From Exilibacterium tricleocarpae (GTDB lineage: Bacteria; Pseudomonadota; Gammaproteobacteria; Pseudomonadales; Cellvibrionaceae): 50,542 nt of DNA. Made by a program: the position numbers and the translations under genes. The stretch's first letter is position 1. Each line of letters begins with the position of its first letter. Shown here in pieces: positions 33,858 through 44,285 of this stretch. The stretch covers positions 1-50,542 of the forward strand of contig NZ_ML660100.1 of NCBI RefSeq assembly GCF_007004655.1, in the 5' to 3' direction. The notes under the pieces are model-generated. The model saw nothing but the letters and a program-made list of their open reading frames with translations, did not search any database and had not been told where the DNA came from.

Positions 33858-33988
33858 GAGGGACGCCTGCAACTTAGCAACTTTTGAAAACTTTCCGCGT
33901 TGTGTTAGCCCTGCGTATAGGCTTAAGTTGCGCAGTTGCAGGCGTCCCTCCGCGCCTAAGTTGCTAAGTTGCAGGCGTCCCTCCGCGC
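33858..33988. repeat. 24-bp inverted repeat with 22-bp direct repeats
   Basis: A perfect 24-bp inverted pair occupies 33858-33881 and 33960-33983 (the right arm contains ttgctaagttgcaggcgtcc). Between the arms, agttgcaggcgtccctccgc recurs, giving identical 22-bp direct repeats at 33934-33955 and 33967-33988. The right end adds two copies of ctccgcgctt. The right copy ends about 20 bases before the pgi stop. Confidence 0.85.
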
Positions 33989-34007
33989 TTCTCCGCGCTT
34001 CGTAAGG

Positions 34008-35633
34008 TTATCTCAACCTGTTGACTAGCTGGCGGGTGGATGCGTCCCAGTTGTCCGGGCACTCACCGCTGGCCATGGCCTGATGAATCGCCGTGCCCAA
34101 CTGCTTGCCTAACTCCACCCCCCACTGATCGAACGCGTTGATGCCCCAGAGTACGCTCAGGCAATAGACTTTGTGTTCGTAGAGAGCAATCAAGGCGCCG
34201 AGACTGGTGGGGGATAAATCCTCCAGTACCAGTGTATTGCTCGGCCGATTGCCGGGAATCACCTTGTGGGGGGCCAGTTCATCGACCCGCGCCGCGGGCA
34301 ACCCCTGGGCGCGTAACTCTTCCCGCGCCGCCGCCAGCGGTTTGCCGGCCAGCAACGCCTGGCTCTGGCTGATGCAGCAGGCCAGCAGATGGGTGTGCTG
34401 GTCGTGCAGGTGGCTCATGGACTTGGCGCTGGCGATAAAATCCACCGGCACCAGGCGCGTGCCCTGGTGTAGCAATTGATGGAAGGAATGCTGGCCGTTG
34501 GTGCCCTCGGTGCCCCAGAGTATCAACCCCGTCGGGTAATCGACCGCCACGCCGTCGCGGGTGACGCTTTTGCCGAGACTCTCCATATCCAATTGCTGCA
34601 GATAGGCCGGCAGTTGGCCCAGACGCTGGGCATAGGGCAGCACCGCCTGGCTCTGAGCCTGCCAGAACTCGCTGTACCAGAAGGTAATCAGTGCCAGCAG
34701 CACCGGCATATTTTCCGCCAGCGGCGCCGTGCTGAAATGGTGGTCCATAGTGTGGGCGCCGCTGCGCAGGGCATTGAAGTGGTCCATGCCGACGGCCAGG
34801 GCGATGGGCAGGCCGATCGCCGACCACAGTGAGTAGCGCCCGCCCACCCAGTCCCACATGGGGAAGATATTGTCCGGCGCTATGCCAAATGCCTCGGCTG
34901 CGGCGACGTTGCTGCTGACGGCAACATAGTGTTTGTGCAGATCGCCCTCGGCACAGCCGCCATCCAGGGTCCACTGGCGCGCGGAGAAGGCGTTTTCCCG
35001 GGTCTCCAGGGTGCTGAAGGATTTGGAGGCGACGATAAACAGGGTAGTGGCCGGATGTAAATCCGCCAGCGTATCGGCCAGATCGGCGCCGTCGATATTG
35101 GCGGTGAAGTGTACGGTTACCTTACCAGTGTGATAGGCGCCGAGGGCGCGGGTAACCATGCGCGGTCCCAGGTCCGAGCCGCCGATGCCGATATTGACCA
35201 CGTCGGTGATCGGCTGGTCGCGGTGCCCGCGCCAGTTACCGCTGTGCACCGCGGTCACGAATGTCGCCATTTTCTCCAGGGTGGCGGCCACCTCCCGCTG
35301 GCGCGCATCCGCCGCCTGGCCCTGAAAGCGCAGGGCGGTGTGCAGAGCAGGTCGCCCCTCGGTATTGTTGACCGGCTCACCCTGCAGCAGTTGGCCGATA
35401 GCGGTGCCGAGGCCGGCTTCATCGGCGAGCGCCAGCAACGGCGCCAGCGTCTCCTGATCGATGTGATTTTTCGAGTAGTCCAGAAACAGGCCGGCCGCCG
35501 TCAGGGAATAGTGTCGGGCCCGGTCCGGGTCTTGCCGAAACGCATCCAGCAGTGTCGTTTGATCCCAGAAGTGTTTTCTCGCTTGCAGTGCAGACCAACT
35601 GTTGTAGCGTTTGGCCAGTGCGTGTTCAGACAT
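34008..35633 (-). CDS. pgi: glucose-6-phosphate isomerase
   Basis: A 541-residue isomerase, near the normal 549 of gammaproteobacterial Pgi, converting glucose 6-phosphate and fructose 6-phosphate in the cytoplasm. Signatures include TDVVNIGIGGSDLGPRMV, FIVASKSFSTLETRENA, MWDWVGGRYSLWSAIGLPIA, GTEGTNGQHSFHQLLHQG (active-site His region) and VLWGINAFDQWGVELGKQL with the catalytic Lys. The ATG at 35633 has aagggat upstream on the minus strand. It is convergent with the phosphomannomutase gene across the repeat-rich spacer. Confidence 0.97.
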   Translation of the reverse strand: MSEHALAKRYNSWSALQARKHFWDQTTLLDAFRQDPDRARHYSLTAAGLFLDYSKNHIDQETLAPLLALADEAGLGTAIGQLLQGEPVNNTEGRPALHTALRFQGQAADARQREVAATLEKMATFVTAVHSGNWRGHRDQPITDVVNIGIGGSDLGPRMVTRALGAYHTGKVTVHFTANIDGADLADTLADLHPATTLFIVASKSFSTLETRENAFSARQWTLDGGCAEGDLHKHYVAVSSNVAAAEAFGIAPDNIFPMWDWVGGRYSLWSAIGLPIALAVGMDHFNALRSGAHTMDHHFSTAPLAENMPVLLALITFWYSEFWQAQSQAVLPYAQRLGQLPAYLQQLDMESLGKSVTRDGVAVDYPTGLILWGTEGTNGQHSFHQLLHQGTRLVPVDFIASAKSMSHLHDQHTHLLACCISQSQALLAGKPLAAAREELRAQGLPAARVDELAPHKVIPGNRPSNTLVLEDLSPTSLGALIALYEHKVYCLSVLWGINAFDQWGVELGKQLGTAIHQAMASGECPDNWDASTRQLVNRLR

Positions 35634-35792
35634 TGTTATCCCTTTGCATAATGTTATCTAAAATGTACGTTGCTGGAGCGCCCTTTACACCTGCGGTGAT
35701 CCGCCCCGGACCGTCGATAAGACGCTCCGTCCCGCGAGCGGCAGGACAGCTTCGGCATCGTCAAAATTGTTATTGGGGTAATAGTAAAACTG

Positions 35793-36779
35793 CTAGTAGA
35801 GGCGACTGATCGCAAACTTCGCCAAGTCTACCATAGCCCGACTGTGGATGTTGTCAGGCAACTGTGACAATTCGGCGATGGCCCGATCCGCCTCGCGCCT
35901 GGCGCGCGCCTGAGTGTAGGCCAGGCCGCCGCTGTTTTTGACGATATCGACAATGGCGGGCAATTGCTCCACGGCCCCCTCGCGAATGGCCCCGGCGATC
36001 AGTTGTGCCTCGGCGCGGTCGGCGTGCTGCATCGCGTGGATCAGCGGCAGGGTGGGTTTGCCCTCGGCCAGATCGTCGCCGACATTCTTGCCCAGTGCCT
36101 CGGCATCGCCCTGGTAGTCGAGCACGTCGTCAATCAGTTGAAACGCCATGCCGAGATGATAGCCGTAGCGGCGCAACACCGCCCGCAGGGCGCGGTCGGT
36201 GTTGTTCGCATCGGCCTGCACCAGCACTGCGGCGGTCTCGCAGGCGGCCTCGAACAGGGCCGCGGTTTTTTTGTGGATAACACTCAGATAGCGGTCCTCC
36301 GTTACCGTCGGGTCCTTGGCGTTCACCAGTTGCTGGACTTCTCCCTCGGAAATGGTGTTGGTCGTATCGGCGAGAATGGTCATAATGTCCATATTCCCGA
36401 TCGCCACCATCATTTGAAACGCCCGCGAATAGAGGAAGTCTCCCACCAGCACGCTCGGGGCGTTGCCCCATTTGGCGTTGGCGGTGGGGCGGCCGCGGCG
36501 CAGCGCGGAAATATCCACCACATCGTCGTGCAACAGGGTGGCCGTGTGGATAAACTCGATGACGGCCGCCAACTCCAGATGCCGGCGCCGCCCGTAGCCG
36601 AGCGCGTTGGCCGTCAGCAACACCAGCAGCGGCCGCAGCCGCTTGCCGCCGGCTTCCACCAGGTAGTGGCCGATATTTTCCACCAGATCCACATTGGAGT
36701 GGAGTTGATCGATAATCAGTTGGTTTACAGCCTGGAAGTCGTTTTCTACTACTTTGTGAAACGGCAGCATAGGAAGCAT
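35793..36779 (-). CDS. ispB: octaprenyl diphosphate synthase
   Basis: A 328-residue trans-prenyltransferase that builds the polyprenyl side chain of ubiquinone from farnesyl diphosphate and isopentenyl diphosphate. The first Asp-rich motif is TATLLHDDVVD (Asp85, 86 and 89) followed by RRGRPTAN; the second is FQLIDDVLDYQG; GGKRLRPLLVLL is the substrate Lys/Arg block. An in-frame ATG at 36770 is an alternative start. It diverges from rplU, the standard arrangement in gammaproteobacteria. Confidence 0.95.
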   Translation of the reverse strand: MLPMLPFHKVVENDFQAVNQLIIDQLHSNVDLVENIGHYLVEAGGKRLRPLLVLLTANALGYGRRRHLELAAVIEFIHTATLLHDDVVDISALRRGRPTANAKWGNAPSVLVGDFLYSRAFQMMVAIGNMDIMTILADTTNTISEGEVQQLVNAKDPTVTEDRYLSVIHKKTAALFEAACETAAVLVQADANNTDRALRAVLRRYGYHLGMAFQLIDDVLDYQGDAEALGKNVGDDLAEGKPTLPLIHAMQHADRAEAQLIAGAIREGAVEQLPAIVDIVKNSGGLAYTQARARREADRAIAELSQLPDNIHSRAMVDLAKFAISRLY

Positions 36780-36892
36780 CGGGGCCTGAATCTGTGCGCG
36801 AAGACTAGGGATGCTAGGGGTGGTGGAGACCCCCTGTCAAGGTATTGGATGCCAAAGCGGGCCGCCATTGCGATCCCGACCGGCCCCAAAAC

Positions 36893-36921
36893 TTGCGTCG
36901 GCCGGCAGTTTACCGTATGAT
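36893..36921 (+). promoter_or_regulatory. sigma-70-type promoter of rplU-rpmA
   Basis: TTGCGT (36893-36898), exactly 17 bases, then TATGAT (36916-36921). Start of transcription would be near 36928, giving a leader of about 255 bases before the rplU ATG. Confidence 0.7.
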
Positions 36922-36991
36922 CTGCGCCCCTTAAACGACGCAAGCTTTGTGGTGGGTCAGGTACCCGTATTAAACGCTTGAAAGCTGGTTG

Positions 36992-37039
36992 TAACGGTAA
37001 CTGGGTATAACGGTAACTGAGTATAACGGTAAGTAGCGG
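36992..37039. repeat. three 16-bp tandem repeats in the rplU leader
   Basis: Units taacggtaactgggta (36992-37007), taacggtaactgagta (37008-37023) and taacggtaagtagcgg (37024-37039) follow each other with a 16-base period inside the untranslated leader of rplU. Confidence 0.8.
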
Positions 37040-37184
37040 TAGCTACGAAGGCCGTCCATAGCGGAATGGTTATGGCGGCAGATGCCGGTTTACCGGGTTT
37101 TCGGCTGCTTCGTGTCGTCCAAGTCTAACGCGCAACGCGCGAGTCTGAAGCACTGAAACAGAATAGATGTTGGAGCAAGAGTCT

Positions 37185-37496
37185 ATGTACGCAGTATTTG
37201 TCAGCGGTGGCAAGCAGCACCGTGTGGTCGAGGGTGAAACCCTCAAATTGGAAAAGCTTGAAGTGGCGACCGGTGAAACCGTCGATTTCGACAATGTGTT
37301 ACTGGTAGCCGATGGCGACGATATCAAGATCGGCGCTCCCCAGGTTGCCGGCGCCAAGGTCAGCGCCGAGGTGGTCAGCCACGGCCGCGGCGACAAGGTC
37401 AAAATCATCAAGTTCCGTCGCCGCAAGCACTCGATGAAGCGCCAGGGTCATCGCCAGTGGTACACCGAAGTCAAAATTACCGGTATCAGCGCGTAG
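37185..37496 (+). CDS. rplU: 50S ribosomal protein L21
   Basis: A 103-residue L21, exactly the usual length, binding 23S rRNA in the large subunit. It starts [20 protein letters not shown] and ends [17 protein letters not shown], with the basic [19 protein letters not shown] tail block. The ATG at 37185 has ggag nine bases upstream; the ATG at 37167 would add six unrelated residues. First gene of the rplU-rpmA unit, behind a 17-base-spaced promoter and a long repeat-bearing leader. Confidence 0.98.
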   Translation: MYAVFVSGGKQHRVVEGETLKLEKLEVATGETVDFDNVLLVADGDDIKIGAPQVAGAKVSAEVVSHGRGDKVKIIKFRRRKHSMKRQGHRQWYTEVKITGISA

Positions 37497-37510
37497 TCGA
37501 AGCGCTGGTG

Positions 37511-37562
37511 GTCACAGGTAAGTAGTCACAGGTAAAAAGCGTCAGTAGTCGCGTCAGTAGTC
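37511..37562. repeat. two short tandem duplications in the rplU-rpmA spacer
   Basis: gtcacaggtaa occurs at 37511-37521 and 37525-37535 (period 14), then gcgtcagtagtc at 37539-37550 and 37551-37562 (period 12). They fill most of the 92-base spacer between rplU and rpmA. Confidence 0.8.
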
Positions 37563-37588
37563 AAAAAGGTAAATTAGGAGTTTGAGTT

Positions 37589-37846
37589 ATGGCCCATAAA
37601 AAAGCTGGCGGTAGTACCCGCAACGGTCGCGATTCCGAAAGTAAACGCCTCGGCGTAAAGCGCTATGGTGGCCAGCAGGTCATTGCCGGCAATATTATTG
37701 TCCGCCAGCGCGGCACCAAGTTTCACGCCGGCGTCAACGTTGGTATCGGCAAGGATCACACCTTGTTTGCCAAAGCTGACGGTGTGGTGAAGTTTGAAGT
37801 GAAGGGTCCGAAAAACCGCAAGTTCGTGAGCATCGTTGCCGCGTAA
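37589..37846 (+). CDS. rpmA: 50S ribosomal protein L27
   Basis: An 85-residue L27, normal length, whose N-terminal tail reaches the peptidyl-transferase centre. It begins [20 protein letters not shown] and contains [20 protein letters not shown]. The short gammaproteobacterial N-terminus shows no cleavable extension. Ribosome-binding site ttaggag precedes the ATG. A terminator follows at 37914-37944, before obgE. Confidence 0.98.
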   Translation: MAHKKAGGSTRNGRDSESKRLGVKRYGGQQVIAGNIIVRQRGTKFHAGVNVGIGKDHTLFAKADGVVKFEVKGPKNRKFVSIVAA

Positions 37847-37913
37847 ACGCCTGGTTTTTCGGCCGGGGTGGGCCGGGCCGCTGGCGGTTCACCTCACCCT
37901 GACCGACTTTTGG

Positions 37914-37944
37914 AAAAGCCCCGTCACTGCGATGGGGCTTTTTT
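37914..37944 (+). terminator. rho-independent terminator after rpmA
   Basis: aaaagcccc (37914-37922) pairs with ggggctttt (37934-37942) around an 11-base loop and runs into six T. It ends 24 bases before the obgE start, so obgE is probably expressed by read-through or from its own promoter. Confidence 0.9.
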
Positions 37945-37952
37945 GTGTCTAA

Positions 37953-39176
<1,224 letters not shown>

Positions 39177-39208
39177 TATATTTCCCCTATACCACTGGCT
39201 GACTGGCG

Positions 39209-39712
39209 ATGGCGTTGGGCAAAATTACCGAAATCAAGCAGACACTGCTTGGCGCCCGCCACGAATTCGAGTGTGATCTGTTGGAGTGTTGCGACGGCGG
39301 TGCGGCGGTGCTGTATCGACTGCCGAAAGACAACCTGTTACACGGAGTGGCGCTGTCGAAAGGCGATCTGAGCATCGGCTATTTTTGGGAGGCGCGTGCC
39401 TACAACGTTTACCATTTTCTCTCTGTCGATGGTCAAACCCGCGCGTTTTACATTAATATCAGCGATCGCACCCGGATTTCCGCACGGTGCATAGTGTGGC
39501 GGGACCTGGTGGTGGATATTCTGATTGACGCCGAGGGCAACTGCCGGGTGCTCGATGAAGACGAACTGCCCTGCGATCCGCAGCCGCAGATTGCCGCCAC
39601 CATTGCCGCTGCCCGCGCTGATATCGTGAACAACCGCGGCGCCCTGCAACAGCAGTGGCGACAACGCTCAGCTCGCTTGGTAAAGCAGTATTCGTTGAGA
39701 GAGAGACTATGA
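39209..39712 (+). CDS. DUF402 family protein, coupled to proB
   Basis: A 167-residue protein of the DUF402 family, whose studied members (FomD, Ntdp) hydrolyse nucleotide di- or triphosphates or cytidylyl adducts with a metal. The family block is clear: [15 protein letters not shown], then [15 protein letters not shown] and the acidic metal-binding end [10 protein letters not shown]. The substrate here is unknown. The stop TGA overlaps the proB start as ATGA (39709-39712), so translation is coupled. It lies 32 bases after obgE and is likely part of an obgE-DUF402-proB transcript. Confidence 0.85.
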   Translation: MALGKITEIKQTLLGARHEFECDLLECCDGGAAVLYRLPKDNLLHGVALSKGDLSIGYFWEARAYNVYHFLSVDGQTRAFYINISDRTRISARCIVWRDLVVDILIDAEGNCRVLDEDELPCDPQPQIAATIAAARADIVNNRGALQQQWRQRSARLVKQYSLRERL

Positions 39713-40830
39713 GCATACGGCAATCCCTGCAGCAGGCGCGCCGCTGGGTCGTAAAAATCGGCAGCTCTCTGCTCACCAATAACGGCAAGGCCCTCGATCA
39801 TCGGGCCATTGCCGGTTGGGTCGAGCAGATGGCGCGGCTGCGTCACGACGGCATCGAACTGGTGCTGGTGTCTTCGGGCGCCGTCGCCGCCGGCATGTCG
39901 CGACTCGGCTGGCACGAGCGCCCCGACAGCATTCATCGCCTGCAGGCCGCTGCCGCGGTCGGGCAGATGGGGCTGGTGCAGACCTACGAGCAGGCGTTTC
40001 AGCGCTTTGATCTGCACACGGCGCAGGTGCTGGTCGATCACGATGACCTGTCCAATCGCCAGCGCTACCTGAACGCCCGCTCCACCCTGCGCACCCTGGT
40101 CGGGCTCGGCGTTGTTCCCATCGTCAATGAAAACGACACCGTGGTTACCGATGAAATCCGCTTTGGCGACAACGATACCCTGGGCGCCCTGATCGCCAAC
40201 CTGATGGAGGCTGAACTCCTGGTGATTCTCACCGACCGGGACGGTATGTACGATGCCGATCCGCGCCGCCATGCCGATGCCCGGATTTTAAGTGAGGCAT
40301 CCGCACTCGATCGCCGGCTCGATGCCATGGCCGGTGACGGCGGCAGCCTGGGGCGCGGCGGTATGCTGACCAAGGTGCGCGCCGCGCGTTTGGCGGCGCG
40401 CTCCGGTGCCCACACCCTGATTGCCGGCGGTCACACCGAGGATGTGTTGCTGCGCATTCGCGCCGGCGACAACCTGGGCACCCTGCTGGTGGCCGAACAG
40501 CAGCCGCAGGCGGCGCGCAAACGCTGGCTGGCCGGGCAGTTGCAGATGCGCGGCACCCTGGTGCTGGATGCCGGCGCGGTCGAGGTGCTGCGGGCGCAGG
40601 GGCGCAGCCTGCTGCCGGTGGGGGTGAAGCGGGTGGAGGGGCGTTTCTCCCGTGGCGATATGGTGATTTGCCGCGACGAACAGGGCCGCGAAATTGCCCG
40701 CGGGCTGGTCAACTACAGCAGTGAAGAAGCGTGTAAAATTATCGGTCAACCCAGTGAGCGCATCGATAAACTGCTGGGCTATAAAGACGACGACGAATTA
40801 ATCCACCGGGATAACCTGGTGCTGGTTTAG
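39709..40830 (+). CDS. proB: glutamate 5-kinase
   Basis: A 373-residue kinase catalysing the first step of proline synthesis, from glutamate to glutamyl 5-phosphate. The amino-acid-kinase domain (1 to about 260) shows [55 protein letters not shown] and [15 protein letters not shown]-terminal PUA domain (about 280-373, [20 protein letters not shown] and [15 protein letters not shown]) matches proteobacterial ProB. The ATG at 39709 overlaps the previous stop and follows a gagagag site; a longer frame from 39655 lies inside the DUF402 gene. Confidence 0.97.
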   Translation: MSIRQSLQQARRWVVKIGSSLLTNNGKALDHRAIAGWVEQMARLRHDGIELVLVSSGAVAAGMSRLGWHERPDSIHRLQAAAAVGQMGLVQTYEQAFQRFDLHTAQVLVDHDDLSNRQRYLNARSTLRTLVGLGVVPIVNENDTVVTDEIRFGDNDTLGALIANLMEAELLVILTDRDGMYDADPRRHADARILSEASALDRRLDAMAGDGGSLGRGGMLTKVRAARLAARSGAHTLIAGGHTEDVLLRIRAGDNLGTLLVAEQQPQAARKRWLAGQLQMRGTLVLDAGAVEVLRAQGRSLLPVGVKRVEGRFSRGDMVICRDEQGREIARGLVNYSSEEACKIIGQPSERIDKLLGYKDDDELIHRDNLVLV

Positions 40831-40871
40831 GTGTCCATTCAACGAGCGCGGCAACGGCAGATGAGCGACAG

Positions 40872-41927
40872 ATGAGCAGTATTTTCAAGCCCCATATTAC
40901 CCGTATGAGCGCCTATGCGCCGCCGCTGGAGGGGCGCAATCCGCAGCAGTTTACCCTGCTGGATTTTAACGAGCGCACCATTCCCGTCAGCGAGCCGATC
41001 AAGCAGGCGCTGGTGGATTTTATCCGCGGCGACCGCCTGCAGATGTACCCCTCCTACGGCGATATCACCGAGCGGCTGGCGGACTACTGCGGCGTTGACG
41101 CCGGGCAGGTGATGATCACCAACGGCTCGGACCAGGGTATCGACCTGATTGTCCGCGCCGCCGCCGCTGCGGGTGACCACGCGATTATTCCCGGCCCCAG
41201 TTTTGCCATGTACACGCAGTGCGCGGCGGTTGAAAATCTGCGCGTGAGCGAACCGGGCTATACCCGCAGCGGCGGTTTTCCCACGGCGGCAGTGCTGGCG
41301 TCAATTACCGAGGCGACCCGCCTGATCGTTATCGCCAACCCCAACAATCCCAGCGGCACCCTGGTGGCGCGGGAGGATATCCTGGCGGTCGCGGCGGCGG
41401 CACCGCAGGCGGCGGTGCTGGTGGATGAATGTTATTTCGAATACACCCAGGCCACTGTTGCCGACCAACTGGCGGCGCACGAGAATCTCGTGATTACCCG
41501 CACCTTTTCCAAAACCTGGGGGCTGCCTTCGGTGCGCTTCGGCTATGTTTTGTCGGCTGCTGACAATATCCGCGCGCTGTTGAATGTGCGCGGCCCTTAC
41601 GATGTCAACCAACTCGCGATAGTGGCGGCGCAGGCGGCGTTGGACAACCCGGCCTATACCCGGGAGTATGTGCGGGAAGTCATGGAGCAGGCCAAGCCGC
41701 TGTTGGAGCAGTACCTCGATACGGCTGGTATCGACTATTGGCCGAGCGGCGCCAATTATTTATGGTTGTTTCCGCAGGATGTAACTGTGTTGAGCGAGCG
41801 GCTCAAGGAAGCGGGTATCCTGGTGCGACCCAAAGCCGATGCCGACGGGCGACCGGGTCTGCGGGTCACCATTGGCACGCTTGACCAGACCCGGCAGCTT
41901 GTCGAAGTGATGAAGTCCACCGGCTGA
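40872..41927 (+). CDS. HisC-like PLP aminotransferase
   Basis: A 351-residue fold-type I aminotransferase of the histidinol-phosphate aminotransferase family. The PLP set is complete: IANPNNPSGTL (Asn157 region), LVDECYFEYT (Asp185), the Schiff-base Lys214 in TFSKTWGLPSVRFGY, and a late Arg in GRPGLRVTIG that binds the substrate carboxylate or phosphate. It could be HisC itself or a HisC paralogue for aromatic amino acids; no his genes are adjacent. It lies 41 bases after proB on the same strand, with a short GST gene downstream. Confidence 0.85.
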   Translation: MSSIFKPHITRMSAYAPPLEGRNPQQFTLLDFNERTIPVSEPIKQALVDFIRGDRLQMYPSYGDITERLADYCGVDAGQVMITNGSDQGIDLIVRAAAAAGDHAIIPGPSFAMYTQCAAVENLRVSEPGYTRSGGFPTAAVLASITEATRLIVIANPNNPSGTLVAREDILAVAAAAPQAAVLVDECYFEYTQATVADQLAAHENLVITRTFSKTWGLPSVRFGYVLSAADNIRALLNVRGPYDVNQLAIVAAQAALDNPAYTREYVREVMEQAKPLLEQYLDTAGIDYWPSGANYLWLFPQDVTVLSERLKEAGILVRPKADADGRPGLRVTIGTLDQTRQLVEVMKSTG

Positions 41928-41998
41928 ATGTCGGGTCCGGAAAGCGGGTGCCGGGAGAGTCGGTTGTTGATCGGGTGATGTGGTAGGGAGAGGACCTT

Positions 41999-42598
41999 AT
42001 GTACAGGGTTTATGGCGATATACTGTCCGGCAACTGCTATAAAATCAAGTTGCTGTTGGAGTTGCTGCAGTTGCCCCACGAGTGGGTTCACGTCAGTGTA
42101 CTGGCGGGCGAAACCCGCACCCCGGACTTTATAAAGATGAACCGCAACGCCAAGATTCCCGTATTGGAAATCGCCGGCCCGGATTACTTGTGCGAGTCCA
42201 ACGCCATTCTCAATTACCTCGCCGAGGGCACCGACTACCTGCCGGCGCAGGGGCTGGCGCGGGCGCGGGTGTTGCAGTGGCAGTTCTTCGAACAGTACAG
42301 CCATGAGCCCTATATCGCCGTCGCGCGTTTTATCAACAGGTTTTTGGGCCTGCCCCCGGAGCGGGCTGAGGAATACGCTGCCAAGCAGGAAGGCGGCCAC
42401 AAGGCACTGGCAGTGATGGAGCAGCAACTTGGCGAAGCGCCTTATCTGGTGGGCGCCACACCGACCATTGCCGATATCAGTCTGTATGCCTACACCCACG
42501 TGGCGCCCGATGGCGGTTTCAGTCTCGACGCCTATCCGCAGATTCGCGCCTGGTTGCAGCGTATTGAGGCGTTGCCCCACTATGTGGGCATAGAATGA
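41999..42598 (+). CDS. glutathione S-transferase family protein
   Basis: A 199-residue cytosolic GST with an N-terminal thioredoxin fold (MYRVYGDILSGNCYKIKLLL, NRNAKIPVLEI with the cis-Pro, and LCESNAILNYLAEGT binding the glutathione gamma-Glu) and a C-terminal helical domain (TPTIADISLYAYTHVAPDGG, with the capping-box Asp). The catalytic residue is probably Ser or Cys in the SGNCYK turn, as in beta/nu-like bacterial classes. The substrate is unknown. The ATG has gggagagg upstream. Confidence 0.9.
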   Translation: MYRVYGDILSGNCYKIKLLLELLQLPHEWVHVSVLAGETRTPDFIKMNRNAKIPVLEIAGPDYLCESNAILNYLAEGTDYLPAQGLARARVLQWQFFEQYSHEPYIAVARFINRFLGLPPERAEEYAAKQEGGHKALAVMEQQLGEAPYLVGATPTIADISLYAYTHVAPDGGFSLDAYPQIRAWLQRIEALPHYVGIE

Positions 42599-42926
42599 CT
42601 TCTAACCTTCTTATAAATACTGCGGCGGTTTTGCGTAAGTGCTGAAAGCAATGCATTGCGGGGGCCTTTCATGTTTACCGGCGAATAACAATTCGGATGC
42701 CGGTTTTGCCATCGTGCCACAACGCCGGCCCGGCAGAGACCCGGTAGCCACCTGAGCCCGCCCGCCGGGCCGTGGTGTGGCAGGCAAAGTGTTTAGAACG
42801 GTGAACTATTCGGTAAGGAACAGGTGCGGACTACTGAATAACTTGCGCCCAAAAAATTTACTTGTGGTAACTTCGATGAAAACAGAATAGATCAAGTTAT
42901 TATGTTACCAGTGTCGCTTACGCCAC
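42599..42926. other. convergent intergenic region
   Basis: About 330 bases between the convergent GST and DUF58 genes. A 9-bp GC-rich inverted repeat (42726-42734 and 42764-42772) has a long loop and no T-run. A degenerate copy of the dispersed repeat (gttaccagtgtcgcttacgc, about 42904-42923) lies next to the DUF58 stop. Nothing else is seen. Confidence 0.5.
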
Positions 42927-44285
42927 TCACAACAACCCGGCGCGTTTAATTTCGAGATAACTGTTGGCCAACCGCACCGCCAGTTGCTCGGGCGTGCAGT
43001 CGATACTGTAAATACCCCGCGAGACGATTTGCCGCTGGGTCTGGCGGCGGCTTTCGAGGTAGTGTTGCACACCGCTGTAGCGCAATGCGTCCTCGAACGT
43101 GTCGACCGGTTCGATACAGGCCCGGTCAAGTGCCTTTTCGCGGATGTTCGCCAACAGCACCAGGTGGCGACTGCGCAACAGGTTCAGTGCCGCCACCAGC
43201 TCATCCACATCCTCGTCGCGGGTATTGGTCACCACTATGGCCAGCGACCGCTTGCGCTGGGCGCCCATCATATAAGTGGCGGCAGTAACATAGTCAGAGG
43301 CACTGACCCCGGGTTGCAGATCGTAGAGACCGTTGAGTATGGTGTTGACGTGACCGACACCTTTTTGACCGGGAATCCAGCGCAGGTTTTCGCCGAAGCT
43401 CAGCACCCCGACACTGTCACCCTGGCGCAGGGCGATATAACTGACCAGTAAAGTGGCATTTAGAGAGTGGTCGAAATGGCTGAGACTGTCGTCCTTGGCA
43501 CGCATGCGCCGGCCGCTGTCAACCAGCAACAATACCTGTTGATCCCGCTCGTCCTGGTACTCCTTGGAAATCAGGTGGTGGCGCCGCGAGGTGGCTTTCC
43601 AGTCCACCTGGCGCAGGCTGTCGCCCTTGCGGTACTCGCGCAACTGATGAAACTCCATGCCCTCGCCGCGGCGGGGTTTCTTTTTTATGCCCAGTTGGCT
43701 GGTGTGATTGTCCGTCGCCAATAAGGTGTAAGCGGCAATCGCGGCGAAGTCGGGAAAGACCTTGATCTCGCTCTGGGCCTGCCGGTCACTGCTGCAGATT
43801 GTCTGCCATAAACCCCACGGACTCTGCAGCCGCAGCTGCGCCGCACCCAGGCGATCGGGGCCGCGCTCCAGGGCTCGCAACTGATAGTGAGCGCGACTCA
43901 GATGCCCGGGCCGCAAGGCGACCGTGCAGGGCAGCGGGGTGGCCTCCATGGTGGTGGTGATGCCGTCGAAAATCTCGATCACCTGCGGTCGCAACGGCCC
44001 CTCATGACTGACTGTCAGCTCCACCCGGGTGCTTTTGCCGACCGGCAGGTTGCCCGGCAGTTTGCGCGTTACCGACAGCCGCGGTGGCCGGCGCGCGCGC
44101 CAGTAGTCGGCGCCGGCCAGCACGCCGAGCAGTACCAGTGCCGCCAGCCACACTTGCGACTGCTGCTCGAGCCAGTGTGCGGCGGGAAACCAGGCGCCGG
44201 CCAGCGCCGATCCGAACGCCAGCACCGCCAGTCCTGACACGAGTGCGAGCAACCGCCGGGCCGGGTAAACGTGGCGCAGTGTCAT
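42927..44285 (-). CDS. DUF58 protein (MoxR partner)
   Basis: A 452-residue protein with two N-terminal membrane helices (LLALVSGLAVLAFGSALAGA and VWLAALVLLGVLAGA) and a C-terminal cytoplasmic DUF58 domain. The domain signature is GEGMEFHQLREYRKGDSLRQ followed by VDWKATSRRHHLISKEYQDE. After it comes a von Willebrand A-like segment (VLLLVDSGRRM, then SLAIVVTNTRDEDVDELV). DUF58 proteins work with MoxR AAA+ ATPases in metal insertion or complex assembly; the client here is unknown. The ATG overlaps the moxR stop (ATGA, 44282-44285). Last gene of the six-gene operon. Confidence 0.9.
   Translation of the reverse strand: MTLRHVYPARRLLALVSGLAVLAFGSALAGAWFPAAHWLEQQSQVWLAALVLLGVLAGADYWRARRPPRLSVTRKLPGNLPVGKSTRVELTVSHEGPLRPQVIEIFDGITTTMEATPLPCTVALRPGHLSRAHYQLRALERGPDRLGAAQLRLQSPWGLWQTICSSDRQAQSEIKVFPDFAAIAAYTLLATDNHTSQLGIKKKPRRGEGMEFHQLREYRKGDSLRQVDWKATSRRHHLISKEYQDERDQQVLLLVDSGRRMRAKDDSLSHFDHSLNATLLVSYIALRQGDSVGVLSFGENLRWIPGQKGVGHVNTILNGLYDLQPGVSASDYVTAATYMMGAQRKRSLAIVVTNTRDEDVDELVAALNLLRSRHLVLLANIREKALDRACIEPVDTFEDALRYSGVQHYLESRRQTQRQIVSRGIYSIDCTPEQLAVRLANSYLEIKRAGLL

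Larger units (their letters stand above)
33596..34007. other. repeat-rich convergent spacer between phosphomannomutase and pgi genes
   Basis: About 410 bases without a gene but with two long inverted repeats and a direct repeat pair (see the separate entries). Convergent genes on either side make bidirectional termination a reasonable role. Confidence 0.6.
36780..37184. other. divergent ispB/rplU control region and rplU leader
   Basis: About 405 bases containing a sigma-70-type promoter for rplU (36893-36921), a long leader with three 16-bp tandem repeats (36992-37039), and ggagcaag (37172-37179) as the rplU ribosome-binding site. No other gene is visible. Confidence 0.6.

Noticed and set aside
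42726-42772. GC-rich inverted repeat as terminator between the GST and DUF58 genes
   Set aside because: The loop is 29 bases and there is no T-run on either side.
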